IMG/VR virus record: IMGVR_UViG_3300003650_000032
Location: 1-27,682 of that record
Reading direction: 5' to 3' (one strand)
Source: a virus
Length of the DNA stretch: 27,682 bases
Shown here: positions 20,001 to 25,981 of the stretch, one piece after another
Numbering within the stretch: position 1 is the stretch's first letter
Layout: each line of letters opens with the position of its first letter
The notes under the pieces: model-generated
What the model was told of the DNA's origin: nothing
The model's database searches: none
What the model saw: the letters and a program-made list of their open reading frames with translations, nothing else
Translations under genes and position numbers: made by a program

Positions 20001-23000
20001 ACACTGCAATAAATCTTGTAGTAGGTGCTCCACAAGGCAGCTTGTATTTGCCAAACACATTTGATTATAATACAGTTACAAAAGTACCTGGTACTACTGT
20101 TGACGGAAACTCGACTACTTTCTTTAGTCCTGTAGTGCAACGCGGCGCAGTATATACATATGATTACATGCCAAGTGCCAACGACATTATTTCTAATCCA
20201 GGTAAGTTTATATTTGGCCAACAAGTTGAATCTAATATTATTCAACCATATAGCATACAAAGTCTACCCGGCATAATTCCAGAAGTTGTTGGAGGGATAC
20301 CACTATGGGGACCAGGATATGGTACCGCAGTAAGTTATAACTCTGGTGTGTTGGTAGCAACAGCACCGGGAAATGGTGCTGCATATGGTTCATCATTTGT
20401 GTTTGAAAATCCTACTCGTGCTCCTGCCTGGAACCCAATTCGTGTACAACAACCGGTGGTCGATATTAGACTATTACGCAGTGTATACATGTATGATAGA
20501 ATCACCGGTGCCAAAAGTGAATTCTTTGATTTCTTTGACCCACTACAAGGCAAGATTCTTGGCGCAGCCGCAAAAAATCTTGATTATATTGGGGGAGTAG
20601 ATCCTGCAAACTATAATATTGGCACAGTTAATAACTTTGGAAATACATGGGGCACAGAACATGTCGGCGAAATGTGGTGGGATATTAGCACCGTGCGTTT
20701 TATTGATCCTAACCAGAATAATATTACATATACTAGCCGTCGTTGGGGGCAAGTATTCCCCGGTTCCAACGTGGATGTATATCAATGGATTGAGAGTGCT
20801 ACAGCACCAGCAAACTATCCCGGTCCCGGCACACCGTATACTGCCAACAGCTATGTAATAAAAACACAGCTGAAACAAAGTGGTACCTTTGCCACCACAT
20901 ACTATTTCTGGGCTTCTGGCATTATTGAAACATATGGGCCACAAGCTAAAACATTAAGTGCTGCCACAGTTGCACAATATATTCAAGACCCTAAAAATAG
21001 TGGCATTGCGTATATTGCACCAATTAATGCAAGTACCATTGCTATCTATAATGGTCTGGAGTTTATAAATGCCACCGATACAATTATCAGTATTGAGTTT
21101 GATCAAACTTTAACGGCTGCTAACGTACATGCCGAGTTTGAATTAATAGCTCAAGGCCAACCGAGCGCATTCCTCAGTGATAATTTATACCGCAAACTCC
21201 AAGATAGTTTCTGCGGAGTTGATACATATGGACACACTGTTCCAGATCCTAACTTACCCCAAAGTCAGCGATATGGTGTACAGTACCGCCCGCGCCAAAG
21301 TATGTTTGCAGATAGATTTACAGCACTTAGAAACTATATTCAACGCGCTAACTCTGTATTTGCTTTGTACTCCATAGTCGAAAACCGCACATTTACTTTG
21401 TTAAATAGTGCCGAATCGGAGCCGGGCTCGAATACAGGTGCATGGAATCTGCGCGTAGCGAATTTAGAAATTCTAGGATTCCAAAATATCTACACTGTCT
21501 CACTTGGATACAAATATCTTGTTGTAACAGACAGTAGCCAACGCGGGTTATGGACTATCTACACAGTAGAAATATCACAAACTGATCTTGATGTTCGAGT
21601 ACTAGTATTAACGCAAGTACAAAATTACAACACACCTAACTATTGGAGCTATATCAATTGGTATGCACCGGGCTATAATTCCAGTTCCAAGATTGTTGCC
21701 GACGTTCCTAATTATGCTAGCTTGGCCACAATATCTGTTCCTGTAGGCAGTAGTGTTAAAGTAATCTCAAATGCTCGGGGAAAATTTGAAATATACTTAA
21801 AAACAAACATTGGGTGGGACAGGGTTGCATTGCAAGATGGTACCATTGAGATTAGTGCAGAAATTTATGATTATGCGTTGGGACGTTTTGGATTCGATGT
21901 CGAAGTATTTGATTCACAATACTTTGATGAAGAGCCAGTGATAGAAACTCGCAAAATAATTCAGGCCATCAATGAAGAACTATTAGTTGGAGATTTATTA
22001 GTTAAACGTAATGAATTATTGACCTTGATGTTTAACTTTGTATTAAGCGAATTTGCTGCTCCGGAGTGGCTAATGAAAACGTCATTGATTGATGTAGATC
22101 ACAAAATTCGCGAGTTAGTGCCATTCCAGAACTACATTAGAGATAATCAAGACTTTGTTAGCGGGTATATCCAAGAAGTAAAACCGTACCATGTACAAGT
22201 GAGAGAATTTAACTTGAAATATTCCGGTATTGACGAATATTTTGGAGACACAACCGACTTTGACATCCCTGCGTTTTATAACACGACGCTAATAACGCCG
22301 CAGTATGTAAGTCCAATTTTGTTGCCATATGCGCATAGTGCCCCGCAAGCGTTTAATTTCATAAGCGATACTCCTGCCGACAGCACAGTATGGAGTAGAT
22401 TGCAATATAACCAATGGTATAACAATTATACATTGTACGTTGATTCTATCTATGTGGCCAATCGAGGTTCGGGTTATACTGTACCTCCGGTTCTTTATAT
22501 TGTCCCAGCAGACGGCGACACCACTGGTTCTGGGGCCACCGCTGTAGCAACATTAAATTCGCAAGGCCAGGTAGTTGATATAAACGTAACCAATGCAGGT
22601 AACGGATATACACAAACTCCAATGGTTGTATTTGTCGGAGGTAACGGTATTAGTGCATTAGCATATCCTATTATGGCTAATAACTTAGTTCGTAGTTTCC
22701 GTACTGTAATAAAATATGATCGTTATGAATATAACAGTTTAGTTGAAACATGGAATCCCGTCGGAACTTATGTAAATGGCACATTGGTTCGTTATGCTGA
22801 TCGAGTATGGCAGGCAAAGAGCTATGGCGGCAGCACATCCGTTAGTGGTCCAGAATTTAATCTCGAAGACTGGGTCGAAATTGATGCTGCTGCGCTAAGT
22901 GGTGTAAATCGTACAATGGGCCTATACATACCCGGAGTTAATTCACCAGGATTAGACTTAGGATTGTTAATTGATGGCATAAATTATCCTGGAGTTCAAG

Positions 23001-25807
23001 TTTGGGGAGATTATTTCTTAGGAGAAGGAAGCAATCCTGATACCCCTACTATAACATGTACATACACTGAAGGCACTAAAATTACCTGCAATGAAACTTT
23101 GCGCCTAGTAGTCAACGCCCAGATTAAGTTTTACGGAGAAACATTCGGCGGGATTATTGAAGGACAAAACTATTTTGTTAGCAGTGTATTAGATGCAACG
23201 CATTTTACAATTAGTATTATAGAAAACAATCCGCCTATACCGTTGATAACTGCTAGCGGTACTATGATAGCGTATGTACCGGAACCAGCAGATGCACTGT
23301 ATGCTAGTAGTTTTTCTGATCAATATCTTGGACTTCGCCCAACTGATATTAATGTCGACGGCGGCCAATTCATTGGCCCATACGAGGGACATGCTCCAGA
23401 AGAATTAGTAAATGGTAGCGAATTTGACACACTTGATTTGCGTGTATATACCCGCCCGGGCAGTGATTGGACTCACAACGGGCATGGATTTAAAATTGGC
23501 ACAGTTAATTGGGTGTATGAACCGACCGTAACTAATACATATAGTTGGGCTGATGCAGTATTGTATCCGTTTGAAATCATTGTAACAAATACTTCTACCG
23601 GATTGGTGCTTGCCCGAGCAATTAACTACACAGTTGATTGGGCTATGCAAACTATTTCTATATTGAGTAATGTAACAAGCAACGATATTATTGGTATTTC
23701 TGTTTTTGAAATTGGCGGTGGCAGTCAATTGTTCCGCGGAACATATACTGGGACAGATGTTGGTGATTCGGTGATCATTCCTGTTAACGCAGCAGAGATA
23801 TACGAGTTGCTGGTATTCCGTAACGGTGTGCTAAACACCAACGTTACATGGAGTGCATATATTCCAAGTACCGACTGGGATATCATTATCAATTATCAAA
23901 TACAATCGGTTGTTAATTACCTAGGAGTATACTACAGAGCAATACGTACCGTACCTGTTGGTATTGTAATAACAAATGCTACTTATTGGCTTGTTTATGT
24001 TCCTACTACACAATCCATAGTCAATTTTCATACTACGTATGGTGCTAACGATGGTATTTCTTTAGTAGCAATGGGAACAGAAACACCACAGTACAGTTGG
24101 AGTAACCCACAGACACAATATATTGTAGCAGACCAAGGCATTGTTAATAGTCGCACATTGAACTTGTCTAATAGCATAGCCGGAACTAACCCAGCCAACC
24201 TAATCGTTACACGCAATGGTGTAAGATTACGCCCAGCAGACGGAATTGAATGGATTGGTGATGCCACAAGTTTTAGTTTTGGATTGCCGCAACGTGGTGG
24301 ATATAGCCAAGAATTAATTAATGCTTATACTGATATAACCGTGTGGGTAGACAACGAATTGCAAGTTCAAAACTATGGTCCTGTTGTCGGAGACTACTAT
24401 GTTACTAACTACACAGGGAGCAACACACCCGGAAGACAGATATTATTCTTTACCCCGCCTGCTAGTGGTGTACAAATTTTAATTTCAGTTGACACTGAAT
24501 CATTATATAGTGTAATTACACAAACTAATCAAATTCAATTAGCATTACTTCCCAACATTGGAGATGTGTTTGCAGTAACTACTTGGAATGACACTGCGCA
24601 ACAGAATATTTTAACATTGGTATTCCAGGGCCCAACAACTAAAGGTATTACACTAAATGAACCGTATGACAGTACTGATTACGACTTGGCTGTAGAAGGA
24701 GCAATAGATGCACCGGGCAGCTATGACTTTACTTTAGGTATATTAATACCAATTAATGATTTTAATCTTGGGCGAGATGGACAATCTGCAAATCGTTTGT
24801 GGGTAACACTTGACGGGTATCGTTTATCCGAAGGCCAAGACTACACAGTCGACGGACAATACTTGATATACACTAAAGGAGCCATTGGTGCGGAACAAGT
24901 TATGGTAATAACAGAATTTACCCAAAGTCAAACACCGGAAGCAATAGGGTTCCGTATATTTCAGGACATGGCCGGAAATCAAACTACCTACCGTATCACA
25001 GAGGATACCACAACATATCTAACCCAAGAAGTGACCGCAACTGATGATGTTATACATGTTAAAAATGCCGGCAATTTAAGTGAGCCCGTTCTTGATACCG
25101 GTTACTTTGGTATTATTACTATCGACGGCGAACGCATATTGTATCGTGTTCGTGATATTACTAACAATATTGTAAGTGGCCTACACCGCGGTACTGCTGG
25201 TACTGCTGCTGCAAGTCATGAAATTAATGCCGATGTATATGAGTTAGGTGTTGGCAATAGAATGAAACAGACCGATCAGAATTACATTGTTAGTAACACT
25301 TATACCGGCGATGGTTCCACTGTTGTATTCTATGGCCCTAACATAGATAATGATAACTTTGATGGTACATCTGCACAACTTACCGCGAGTATAGAAGTAT
25401 ACATTGGGGGTATTCGTGCAGTTACAGGATGGCCGACTAACAATATAGTAGTTGGAACAACATACACTATTGCTAGTATAGGAACTACTAATTGGCACAC
25501 TGTTGGCGTACCGAGCAATGTTATACCAATGGTTGGCTATGTGTTTACTGCATCTGCAAATGGCGCAGGGACAGGCATAGTTGGCTCCACACTTGCTAGC
25601 TATTATTATGCTATTACTGTAAATGACCCAATAACTGTAACATTTATTACCACAACTGATCTACTAGCACCACCAGTTGGGCAAGCAGTTACCTTGTTAC
25701 AACGCCGCAGCACAACTTGGTATGCACCAGGAGTAGGAACCCCAAGCGACGGTGTAGCGCTCCAAGAAACAAACACAGAAGCTGCAAGGTTCTTGCGTGG
25801 ACTTTAA
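11012..25807 (+). CDS. Giant 4931-aa modular baseplate structural protein in the gp7 position
   Basis: One uninterrupted frame of 14.8 kb (product about 540 kDa), starting in overlap with the gp6-like stop. The N-terminus ('VRSVDFLPEIFQTDANKQFL', 'NYQLEPGV', 'YYTWDPFVDFDIFVNFSQYY') is typical of long structural proteins I recall from T4-like cyanophages. Further scaffold stretches are 'LTINRASKDLNAWSRSNRWF' (~707), 'VIKGHDGSETPVFGDIRDEV' (~1338), 'WEMIGFEIKPVWWEITYG' (~1466), 'VGEMWWDISTVRF' (~3218), 'IRELVPFQNYIRDNQDFV' (~3702) and a C-terminal 'LQETNTEAARFLRGL'. Spliced into this are a nested cupredoxin-like pair (~175-366), two copies of an FGG..EG module, a seven-motif FG-GAP propeller (~2364-3137), two GxGYT repeats, three carbohydrate-binding-like modules, several NG-hairpin beta domains and a YTI cassette. 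T4 gp7 (1032 aa), which follows gp6, is the outer wedge backbone; this protein occupies that slot, but homology to gp7 itself is not shown. A host- or surface-contacting role is inferred. Confidence 0.85.
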   Translation: MARVRSVDFLPEIFQTDANKQFLAATLDQLIQEPKFKKTQGFIGRTVGPGVNPNDKYVIEPNKTRANYQLEPGVISLDPVNTGAIKDAITYPGINDALEFQGAISGRPDRMYTSEYYTWDPFVDFDIFVNFSQYYWIPAGPAVVDVSTTGIPLSENFAVTRANGVYTFSGQTGENPVITLVRNGNYTFQVAQNNVETINFRVGRQGVTSYQIDFITNPALTLIRGNTYVFTLTQLTGFPFWIKTAATTGTGDSYNAGVTNNGAMIGNVTFIVPQDAPDTLYYSCETQSLMNGQINIVNGVAGTGSKFWIQTNPGISGKNPVTPNISSREVLGVYNNGVDLGTINFNVPASTAQDFYYNLNNFGTVDLICNLRYDQIQGASLDEFIARYGGIDGITNLNTRTLIFTNRASGEDGGWIAQSPFDPLNRDDANNGLPGSFDNLGYAYTTEVPEDQYYNVWQISYVTVDGIRYLHLSSAGTINTLDKFSIRYGTVYSTTNWYKLESGVFVEIPVLSATSDTLYYQDSTDPEIFGTIRLIDQTASNTLYIDDIIGNKNYTSPIGVVFTNGLKVRFPGDVVPAAYSTRSVTLTCTSTAAGVNIITGDDTSNLIIGQTIEFYSTPFGGVSEGIIYYVRSIFSSTQFSISTIPNGPAVTLTSAVGTMIGVASQAPEYYVSGVGTAIELLPVTDFITPEVITTENAQLGQLDYLTINRASKDLNAWSRSNRWFHIDVLNATGKYNDAPVVLDNNFRAKRPVLQFNSNIRMFNMGTAGKSPVNTIDFAETDAFSNIEGSTGYSVNGYTLVDGSRVIFAADLDVDVRNKIYIVNFITPDTVDPLIAQPIINLVEAADGAVFADQCTVCLSGEQVGISYWFDGVDWNQAQLKQSVQQTPLFNIYDINGYSFSNRTIYPSSTFIGSKLFSYTTGYGITDPILKFKLKYLTLNNVGDIVFDNNLYTDTFVYVTNNQSTIKQISSGFVYEYASREIYKRLLGWQTAVVPTPMQQQFKFVYAGVPLQLDCKVLPNNITIVPSIKVFVGSAFQDPSTYSIVTTTNSTTITFNTVHIIGDVIEVEALSNQTSKVAFYQVPINLENNPLNNNSSFFTLGTVRTHYGSICQNLTNLIGTINGANNTRDLGNIVPYGQTILQQSAPLTIAGYFLRSIDYNIFGALEYNSREYQKFKNKLLESVTTQTIQFENAGTILDTAIANITLDRSDLNPFYWSDMLPSSAGYTKTIYTVSYTTGNTFDTIQVYNYTSANYLGMNVYINGRILERDFEYSVATDGPRITILEPLYSTLVNGNVVTLQEYSTTQGTFIPNTPTKLGLYPSWRPEITSVKTSSGEQLVIKGHDGSETPVFGDIRDEVLLEFESRIYNNLKLDGNSVPLTIVDVLPGQFRDTGYSISEINSILNTNFLTYVGWNKLNYNDQNYISGNPFTWNYSTAQDKLNNQNLMGNWRGIYRYFYDTQQPERTPWEMIGFEIKPVWWEITYGPAPYTQDNLVLWDDLELGIVRDPAGTYILPQYARAGLVTVLPTGTEGALVPPIDSVVGDYSSQASFIKSWSPGDGGPVEAAWWNSSDYPFAVMRLLALTRPANFFALFADRDLYRYEREFEQYLYQDRYRLNANKIQVYGNGVSKASYINWIIDYNRQIGEDSTKALEKDLANLDVRLCYRMASFSDKQYIKIYTEKASPNTLNTTLLLPDESYDLLVYKNQPFDRSLYSSVVIQVVSGGWAVFGYSTTRPYFNILSSIPVGQFRTFTVAEKSIQVPKNYSNTVVQVPYGFVFTTASAVADFLLSYGKLLENQGFTFTNQTNGYIMDWDQMVEEYLYWSHQGWGEGSIINLNPLADRLTITKAQAVADSVVAQTAEQVLIDQNRRDFPVRDLNIIREDNTFTIQPLSNQSLSFIDMRFTSYENMIVLNNVSLFGDLIYEPTTGARQSRLSLVAVETTDWNGTLNAPGFILNQDNVKEWTGLRIYPKGELVKYKGSYWSAASMVQPSIKFNYNNWNQSDYTLIQQGLLPNITNKADQLANSYNINNANIESDNDLLSYGLIGYRPRQYLAALNLSDVSQLNIYREFIGAKGTMLSVDLLGRANIGKEVADYTIYENWAVQRSVYGANANRSFFDLRLNRGNLTSNPNIVQIITPSQANSADQAILLSSLWKSSFVPTTTQILPTTTTLPTDIALPTAGYVNLDEVDLSVFELSNPSVLSANLNSIKTGTSIWVAKVNDYDWNIYRAHAVPGVINHVCDNLNGTSIVRFTKQHGLSVGNTLIIRFFDSEVDGVYKVLSIHDLNTVTIAFSFDGDRTVANGNGIGYTLQTMRVSQASNINNLSYTKQMLPGTKVWVDNNGKGQWEVLEKQKPFVPTKDLHSVSPAPGDAFGASVAQTSNRSAMFIGSPNYGAGTGAVYLYVKEDSNQYKPVSPIQGQDTILTLGATGTRGYGNAIDAGNTAYAIAGASASNGPTGLPNNGYAAILYRDPAAGANNTSPWVTSQLLTLPGTTPPDDPGAGEFGYSVAMSLDERWMYVGAPGLNKVFAYGQVLNELQKLTYLADGTSAIAIISSIIQIDDPDQITVVKNGELLTLTTNYSVDLDPSFTEVTFVVTPAAGDRIIINRRNDYAFKVEDVPETFPVAQYLFTATSNIESITVTVNSVLQRPNIDYTWDGTSLTFAEGHEPILDDIVLVSSQNYYELAGTIISDSELIATDRFGHSIQCSTDGRQVVIGCKNATVDSLTEAGKVYVFDRNVQRFIQQTKTTDPYTITVLGTVIAPVSVSLNNIFLTNQDNGIVSAQNTFSVDGNNITIINNLSVGDVIEIETNQFVQQQIITQDTVSEFTNFGQALDLCPYNCSLYVGAPQDNVTAWQGGVVQRSVSQARIYGTITATVANPVLEVGDTLRVNNIDFYVPDAVLPTPGVPGVSRLQGLAKNINAIKSNATASVSPAGVLTIYVTNTNAAPIGNKLLVTPGSIGTAFDNPFYNLGFETFVFTQTITSPYPVDFAGFGSSVAIDDTAINLVVGAPQGSLYLPNTFDYNTVTKVPGTTVDGNSTTFFSPVVQRGAVYTYDYMPSANDIISNPGKFIFGQQVESNIIQPYSIQSLPGIIPEVVGGIPLWGPGYGTAVSYNSGVLVATAPGNGAAYGSSFVFENPTRAPAWNPIRVQQPVVDIRLLRSVYMYDRITGAKSEFFDFFDPLQGKILGAAAKNLDYIGGVDPANYNIGTVNNFGNTWGTEHVGEMWWDISTVRFIDPNQNNITYTSRRWGQVFPGSNVDVYQWIESATAPANYPGPGTPYTANSYVIKTQLKQSGTFATTYYFWASGIIETYGPQAKTLSAATVAQYIQDPKNSGIAYIAPINASTIAIYNGLEFINATDTIISIEFDQTLTAANVHAEFELIAQGQPSAFLSDNLYRKLQDSFCGVDTYGHTVPDPNLPQSQRYGVQYRPRQSMFADRFTALRNYIQRANSVFALYSIVENRTFTLLNSAESEPGSNTGAWNLRVANLEILGFQNIYTVSLGYKYLVVTDSSQRGLWTIYTVEISQTDLDVRVLVLTQVQNYNTPNYWSYINWYAPGYNSSSKIVADVPNYASLATISVPVGSSVKVISNARGKFEIYLKTNIGWDRVALQDGTIEISAEIYDYALGRFGFDVEVFDSQYFDEEPVIETRKIIQAINEELLVGDLLVKRNELLTLMFNFVLSEFAAPEWLMKTSLIDVDHKIRELVPFQNYIRDNQDFVSGYIQEVKPYHVQVREFNLKYSGIDEYFGDTTDFDIPAFYNTTLITPQYVSPILLPYAHSAPQAFNFISDTPADSTVWSRLQYNQWYNNYTLYVDSIYVANRGSGYTVPPVLYIVPADGDTTGSGATAVATLNSQGQVVDINVTNAGNGYTQTPMVVFVGGNGISALAYPIMANNLVRSFRTVIKYDRYEYNSLVETWNPVGTYVNGTLVRYADRVWQAKSYGGSTSVSGPEFNLEDWVEIDAAALSGVNRTMGLYIPGVNSPGLDLGLLIDGINYPGVQVWGDYFLGEGSNPDTPTITCTYTEGTKITCNETLRLVVNAQIKFYGETFGGIIEGQNYFVSSVLDATHFTISIIENNPPIPLITASGTMIAYVPEPADALYASSFSDQYLGLRPTDINVDGGQFIGPYEGHAPEELVNGSEFDTLDLRVYTRPGSDWTHNGHGFKIGTVNWVYEPTVTNTYSWADAVLYPFEIIVTNTSTGLVLARAINYTVDWAMQTISILSNVTSNDIIGISVFEIGGGSQLFRGTYTGTDVGDSVIIPVNAAEIYELLVFRNGVLNTNVTWSAYIPSTDWDIIINYQIQSVVNYLGVYYRAIRTVPVGIVITNATYWLVYVPTTQSIVNFHTTYGANDGISLVAMGTETPQYSWSNPQTQYIVADQGIVNSRTLNLSNSIAGTNPANLIVTRNGVRLRPADGIEWIGDATSFSFGLPQRGGYSQELINAYTDITVWVDNELQVQNYGPVVGDYYVTNYTGSNTPGRQILFFTPPASGVQILISVDTESLYSVITQTNQIQLALLPNIGDVFAVTTWNDTAQQNILTLVFQGPTTKGITLNEPYDSTDYDLAVEGAIDAPGSYDFTLGILIPINDFNLGRDGQSANRLWVTLDGYRLSEGQDYTVDGQYLIYTKGAIGAEQVMVITEFTQSQTPEAIGFRIFQDMAGNQTTYRITEDTTTYLTQEVTATDDVIHVKNAGNLSEPVLDTGYFGIITIDGERILYRVRDITNNIVSGLHRGTAGTAAASHEINADVYELGVGNRMKQTDQNYIVSNTYTGDGSTVVFYGPNIDNDNFDGTSAQLTASIEVYIGGIRAVTGWPTNNIVVGTTYTIASIGTTNWHTVGVPSNVIPMVGYVFTASANGAGTGIVGSTLASYYYAITVNDPITVTFITTTDLLAPPVGQAVTLLQRRSTTWYAPGVGTPSDGVALQETNTEAARFLRGL
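11531..12109 (+). other. Nested pair of cupredoxin-like beta domains in the giant protein
   Basis: Residues ~217-300 form one domain: 'NPALTLIRGNTYVFTL', 'GFPFWIKT', 'GVTNNGA', 'NVTFIVPQDAPDTLYYSC', 'MNGQINIV'. It is flanked by the two halves of a similar domain: 'NPVITLVRNGNYTFQVAQ' before (~175-192) and 'KFWIQTNPG', 'VYNNGVDLGTINFNVP', 'AQDFYYNL' after (~306-360). The order of matching pieces shows an inner copy sitting in a loop of an outer copy. In the inner copy the Cys (C284) and Met (M290) positions of a copper site are present, but the His positions read Phe (F238) and Gln (Q287), so copper binding is unlikely. Confidence 0.6.
12752..13009 (+). other. Inserted FGG..EG beta module, copy 1
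   Basis: Residues ~582-666 hold 'QTIEFYSTPFGGVSEGIIYY', 'VRSIFSSTQFSIST' and 'SAVGTMIGV'. They interrupt what otherwise reads as one scaffold stretch ('GLKVRFPGDVVPAAYS' before, 'YYVSGVGTAIELLPVTDF' after). A second copy is at 23030-23290. Confidence 0.6.
16904..17020 (+). other. Carbohydrate-binding-like module, copy 1
   Basis: Residues ~1965-2003 read 'YPKGELVKYKGSYWSAASMV' followed by '...NNWNQ'. The pattern G-x-x-V-x-Y-x-G-x-x-Y/W-x-A with a closing NW resembles chitin-binding type 3/CBM5-12 modules common in phage tail proteins. Sugar binding is not shown. Confidence 0.45.
18101..20420 (+). repeat. Seven FG-GAP/integrin-alpha-type blade motifs (beta-propeller)
   Basis: Seven segments share an FG/YG-x-[SA] opening, a buried strand with xxxVGAP-like end and, in most, a GxVYxY-like strand. 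They are 'GDAFGASVAQ' (G2367) with 'MFIGSPNYG' and 'GAVYLYVK'; 'TRGYGNAIDAG' (T2428); 'GEFGYSVAMS' (G2499) with 'WMYVGAPG'; 'DRFGHSIQCS' (D2695) with 'KVYVFDR'; 'TNFGQALDLC' (T2824) with 'LYVGAPQD'; 'AGFGSSVAID' (A2987) with 'LVVGAPQGS' and 'GAVYTYDYM'; 'GPGYGTAVSY' (G3100) with 'VATAPGNG' and 'SSFVFEN'. Seven is the number in integrin-alpha propellers. Spacing is ~62-71 residues for the first blades, then 113-195 where other domains are inserted. Confidence 0.7.
22457..22650 (+). repeat. Two GxGYT-xxP-x-V repeats in the giant protein
   Basis: 'GSGYTVPPVLYI' (from residue 3819) and 'GNGYTQTPMVVFVGG' (from 3863) are spaced 44 residues apart, with 'ATAVATLNSQGQVVDINVTN' between. This Gly-rich beta repeat occurs in many phage fibre and baseplate proteins. 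Its ligand is unknown. Confidence 0.6.
22751..22882 (+). other. Carbohydrate-binding-like module, copy 2
   Basis: Residues 3914-3957 read 'WNPVGTYVNGTLVRYADRVW' then 'QAKSYGG' and a closing 'LEDWVEI'. It has the W..G.Y..G.LV.Y...W.A......W order of CBM5/12-like modules, and is the best of the three copies. Confidence 0.55.
23030..23290 (+). other. Inserted FGG..EG beta module, copy 2
   Basis: Residues ~4007-4093 hold 'QIKFYGETFGGIIEGQNYFV', 'SSVLDATHFTISII' and 'TASGTMIAYV', matching copy 1 at 12752-13009 piece by piece. They sit between 'GVQVWGDYFLGEG' and 'ASSFSDQYLGLRPTDINVDG', which look like one interrupted scaffold segment. Confidence 0.6.
23891..24003 (+). other. Carbohydrate-binding-like module, copy 3 (weak)
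   Basis: Residues ~4294-4331 read 'QSVVNYLGVYYRAIRTVPVG' and end in 'NATYWLVYV'. V-x-Y-x-G-x-Y-Y-R-A with a closing YW fits the same module type, but the N-terminal W/G is missing. Confidence 0.4.
25433..25597 (+). other. YTI-IGTTNW cassette inserted in the C-terminal beta domain
   Basis: Residues ~4808-4862 ('TTYTIASIGTTNWHTVG', 'VGYVFTASANGAGTGIVG') form a small Gly/Thr-rich domain type that recurs in phage tail proteins. They divide 'EVYIGGIRAVTGW' from 'YYYAITVNDPITVTFITTTD', which together would make one hairpin domain. Confidence 0.6.
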
Positions 25808-25819
25808 CAAGGTAAATAA

Positions 25820-25981
25820 ATGACCATGTCAATTACAACGCAAAAACAACCAGAAACACCGAAAACTTGGCAAGCAGCCCACGGTTGTAAACCCAATGAA
25901 CAAGGATCAATTGTTGTGCAAGCATATATGCGTATTTTTGATCCACAAACAAAACAGGTTTATGTAGAGGGACGAGCATGA
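25820..25981 (+). CDS. Small 53-aa protein of unknown function
   Basis: ATG at 25820 lies 12 bases after the giant gene's stop and the TGA overlaps the next start (ATGA, 25978-25981). The product begins MTMSITTQKQPETPKTWQAA and ends 'RIFDPQTKQVYVEGRA'. The second half looks like a beta hairpin with a 'VVQAYMRIFDPQTKQVYVEG' strand-turn-strand. 'AAGG' at 25808-25812 may serve as ribosome site. The gapless fit between two structural genes, with overlapping stop and start, is the main support. It may be a small virion component or assembly factor; no family was recognised. Confidence 0.65.
   Translation: MTMSITTQKQPETPKTWQAAHGCKPNEQGSIVVQAYMRIFDPQTKQVYVEGRA

Noticed and set aside
19859-20944. 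Minus-strand frames of ~133 codons within the giant gene
   Set aside because: They have Cys/Ile/Asn-rich compositions typical of antisense reading and overlap clear propeller and scaffold motifs on the + strand.
25811-25818. GGTAAATA before the 53-aa gene as a late promoter
   Set aside because: It mismatches the NATAAATA element and lies two bases from the ATG, too near for a normal leader.
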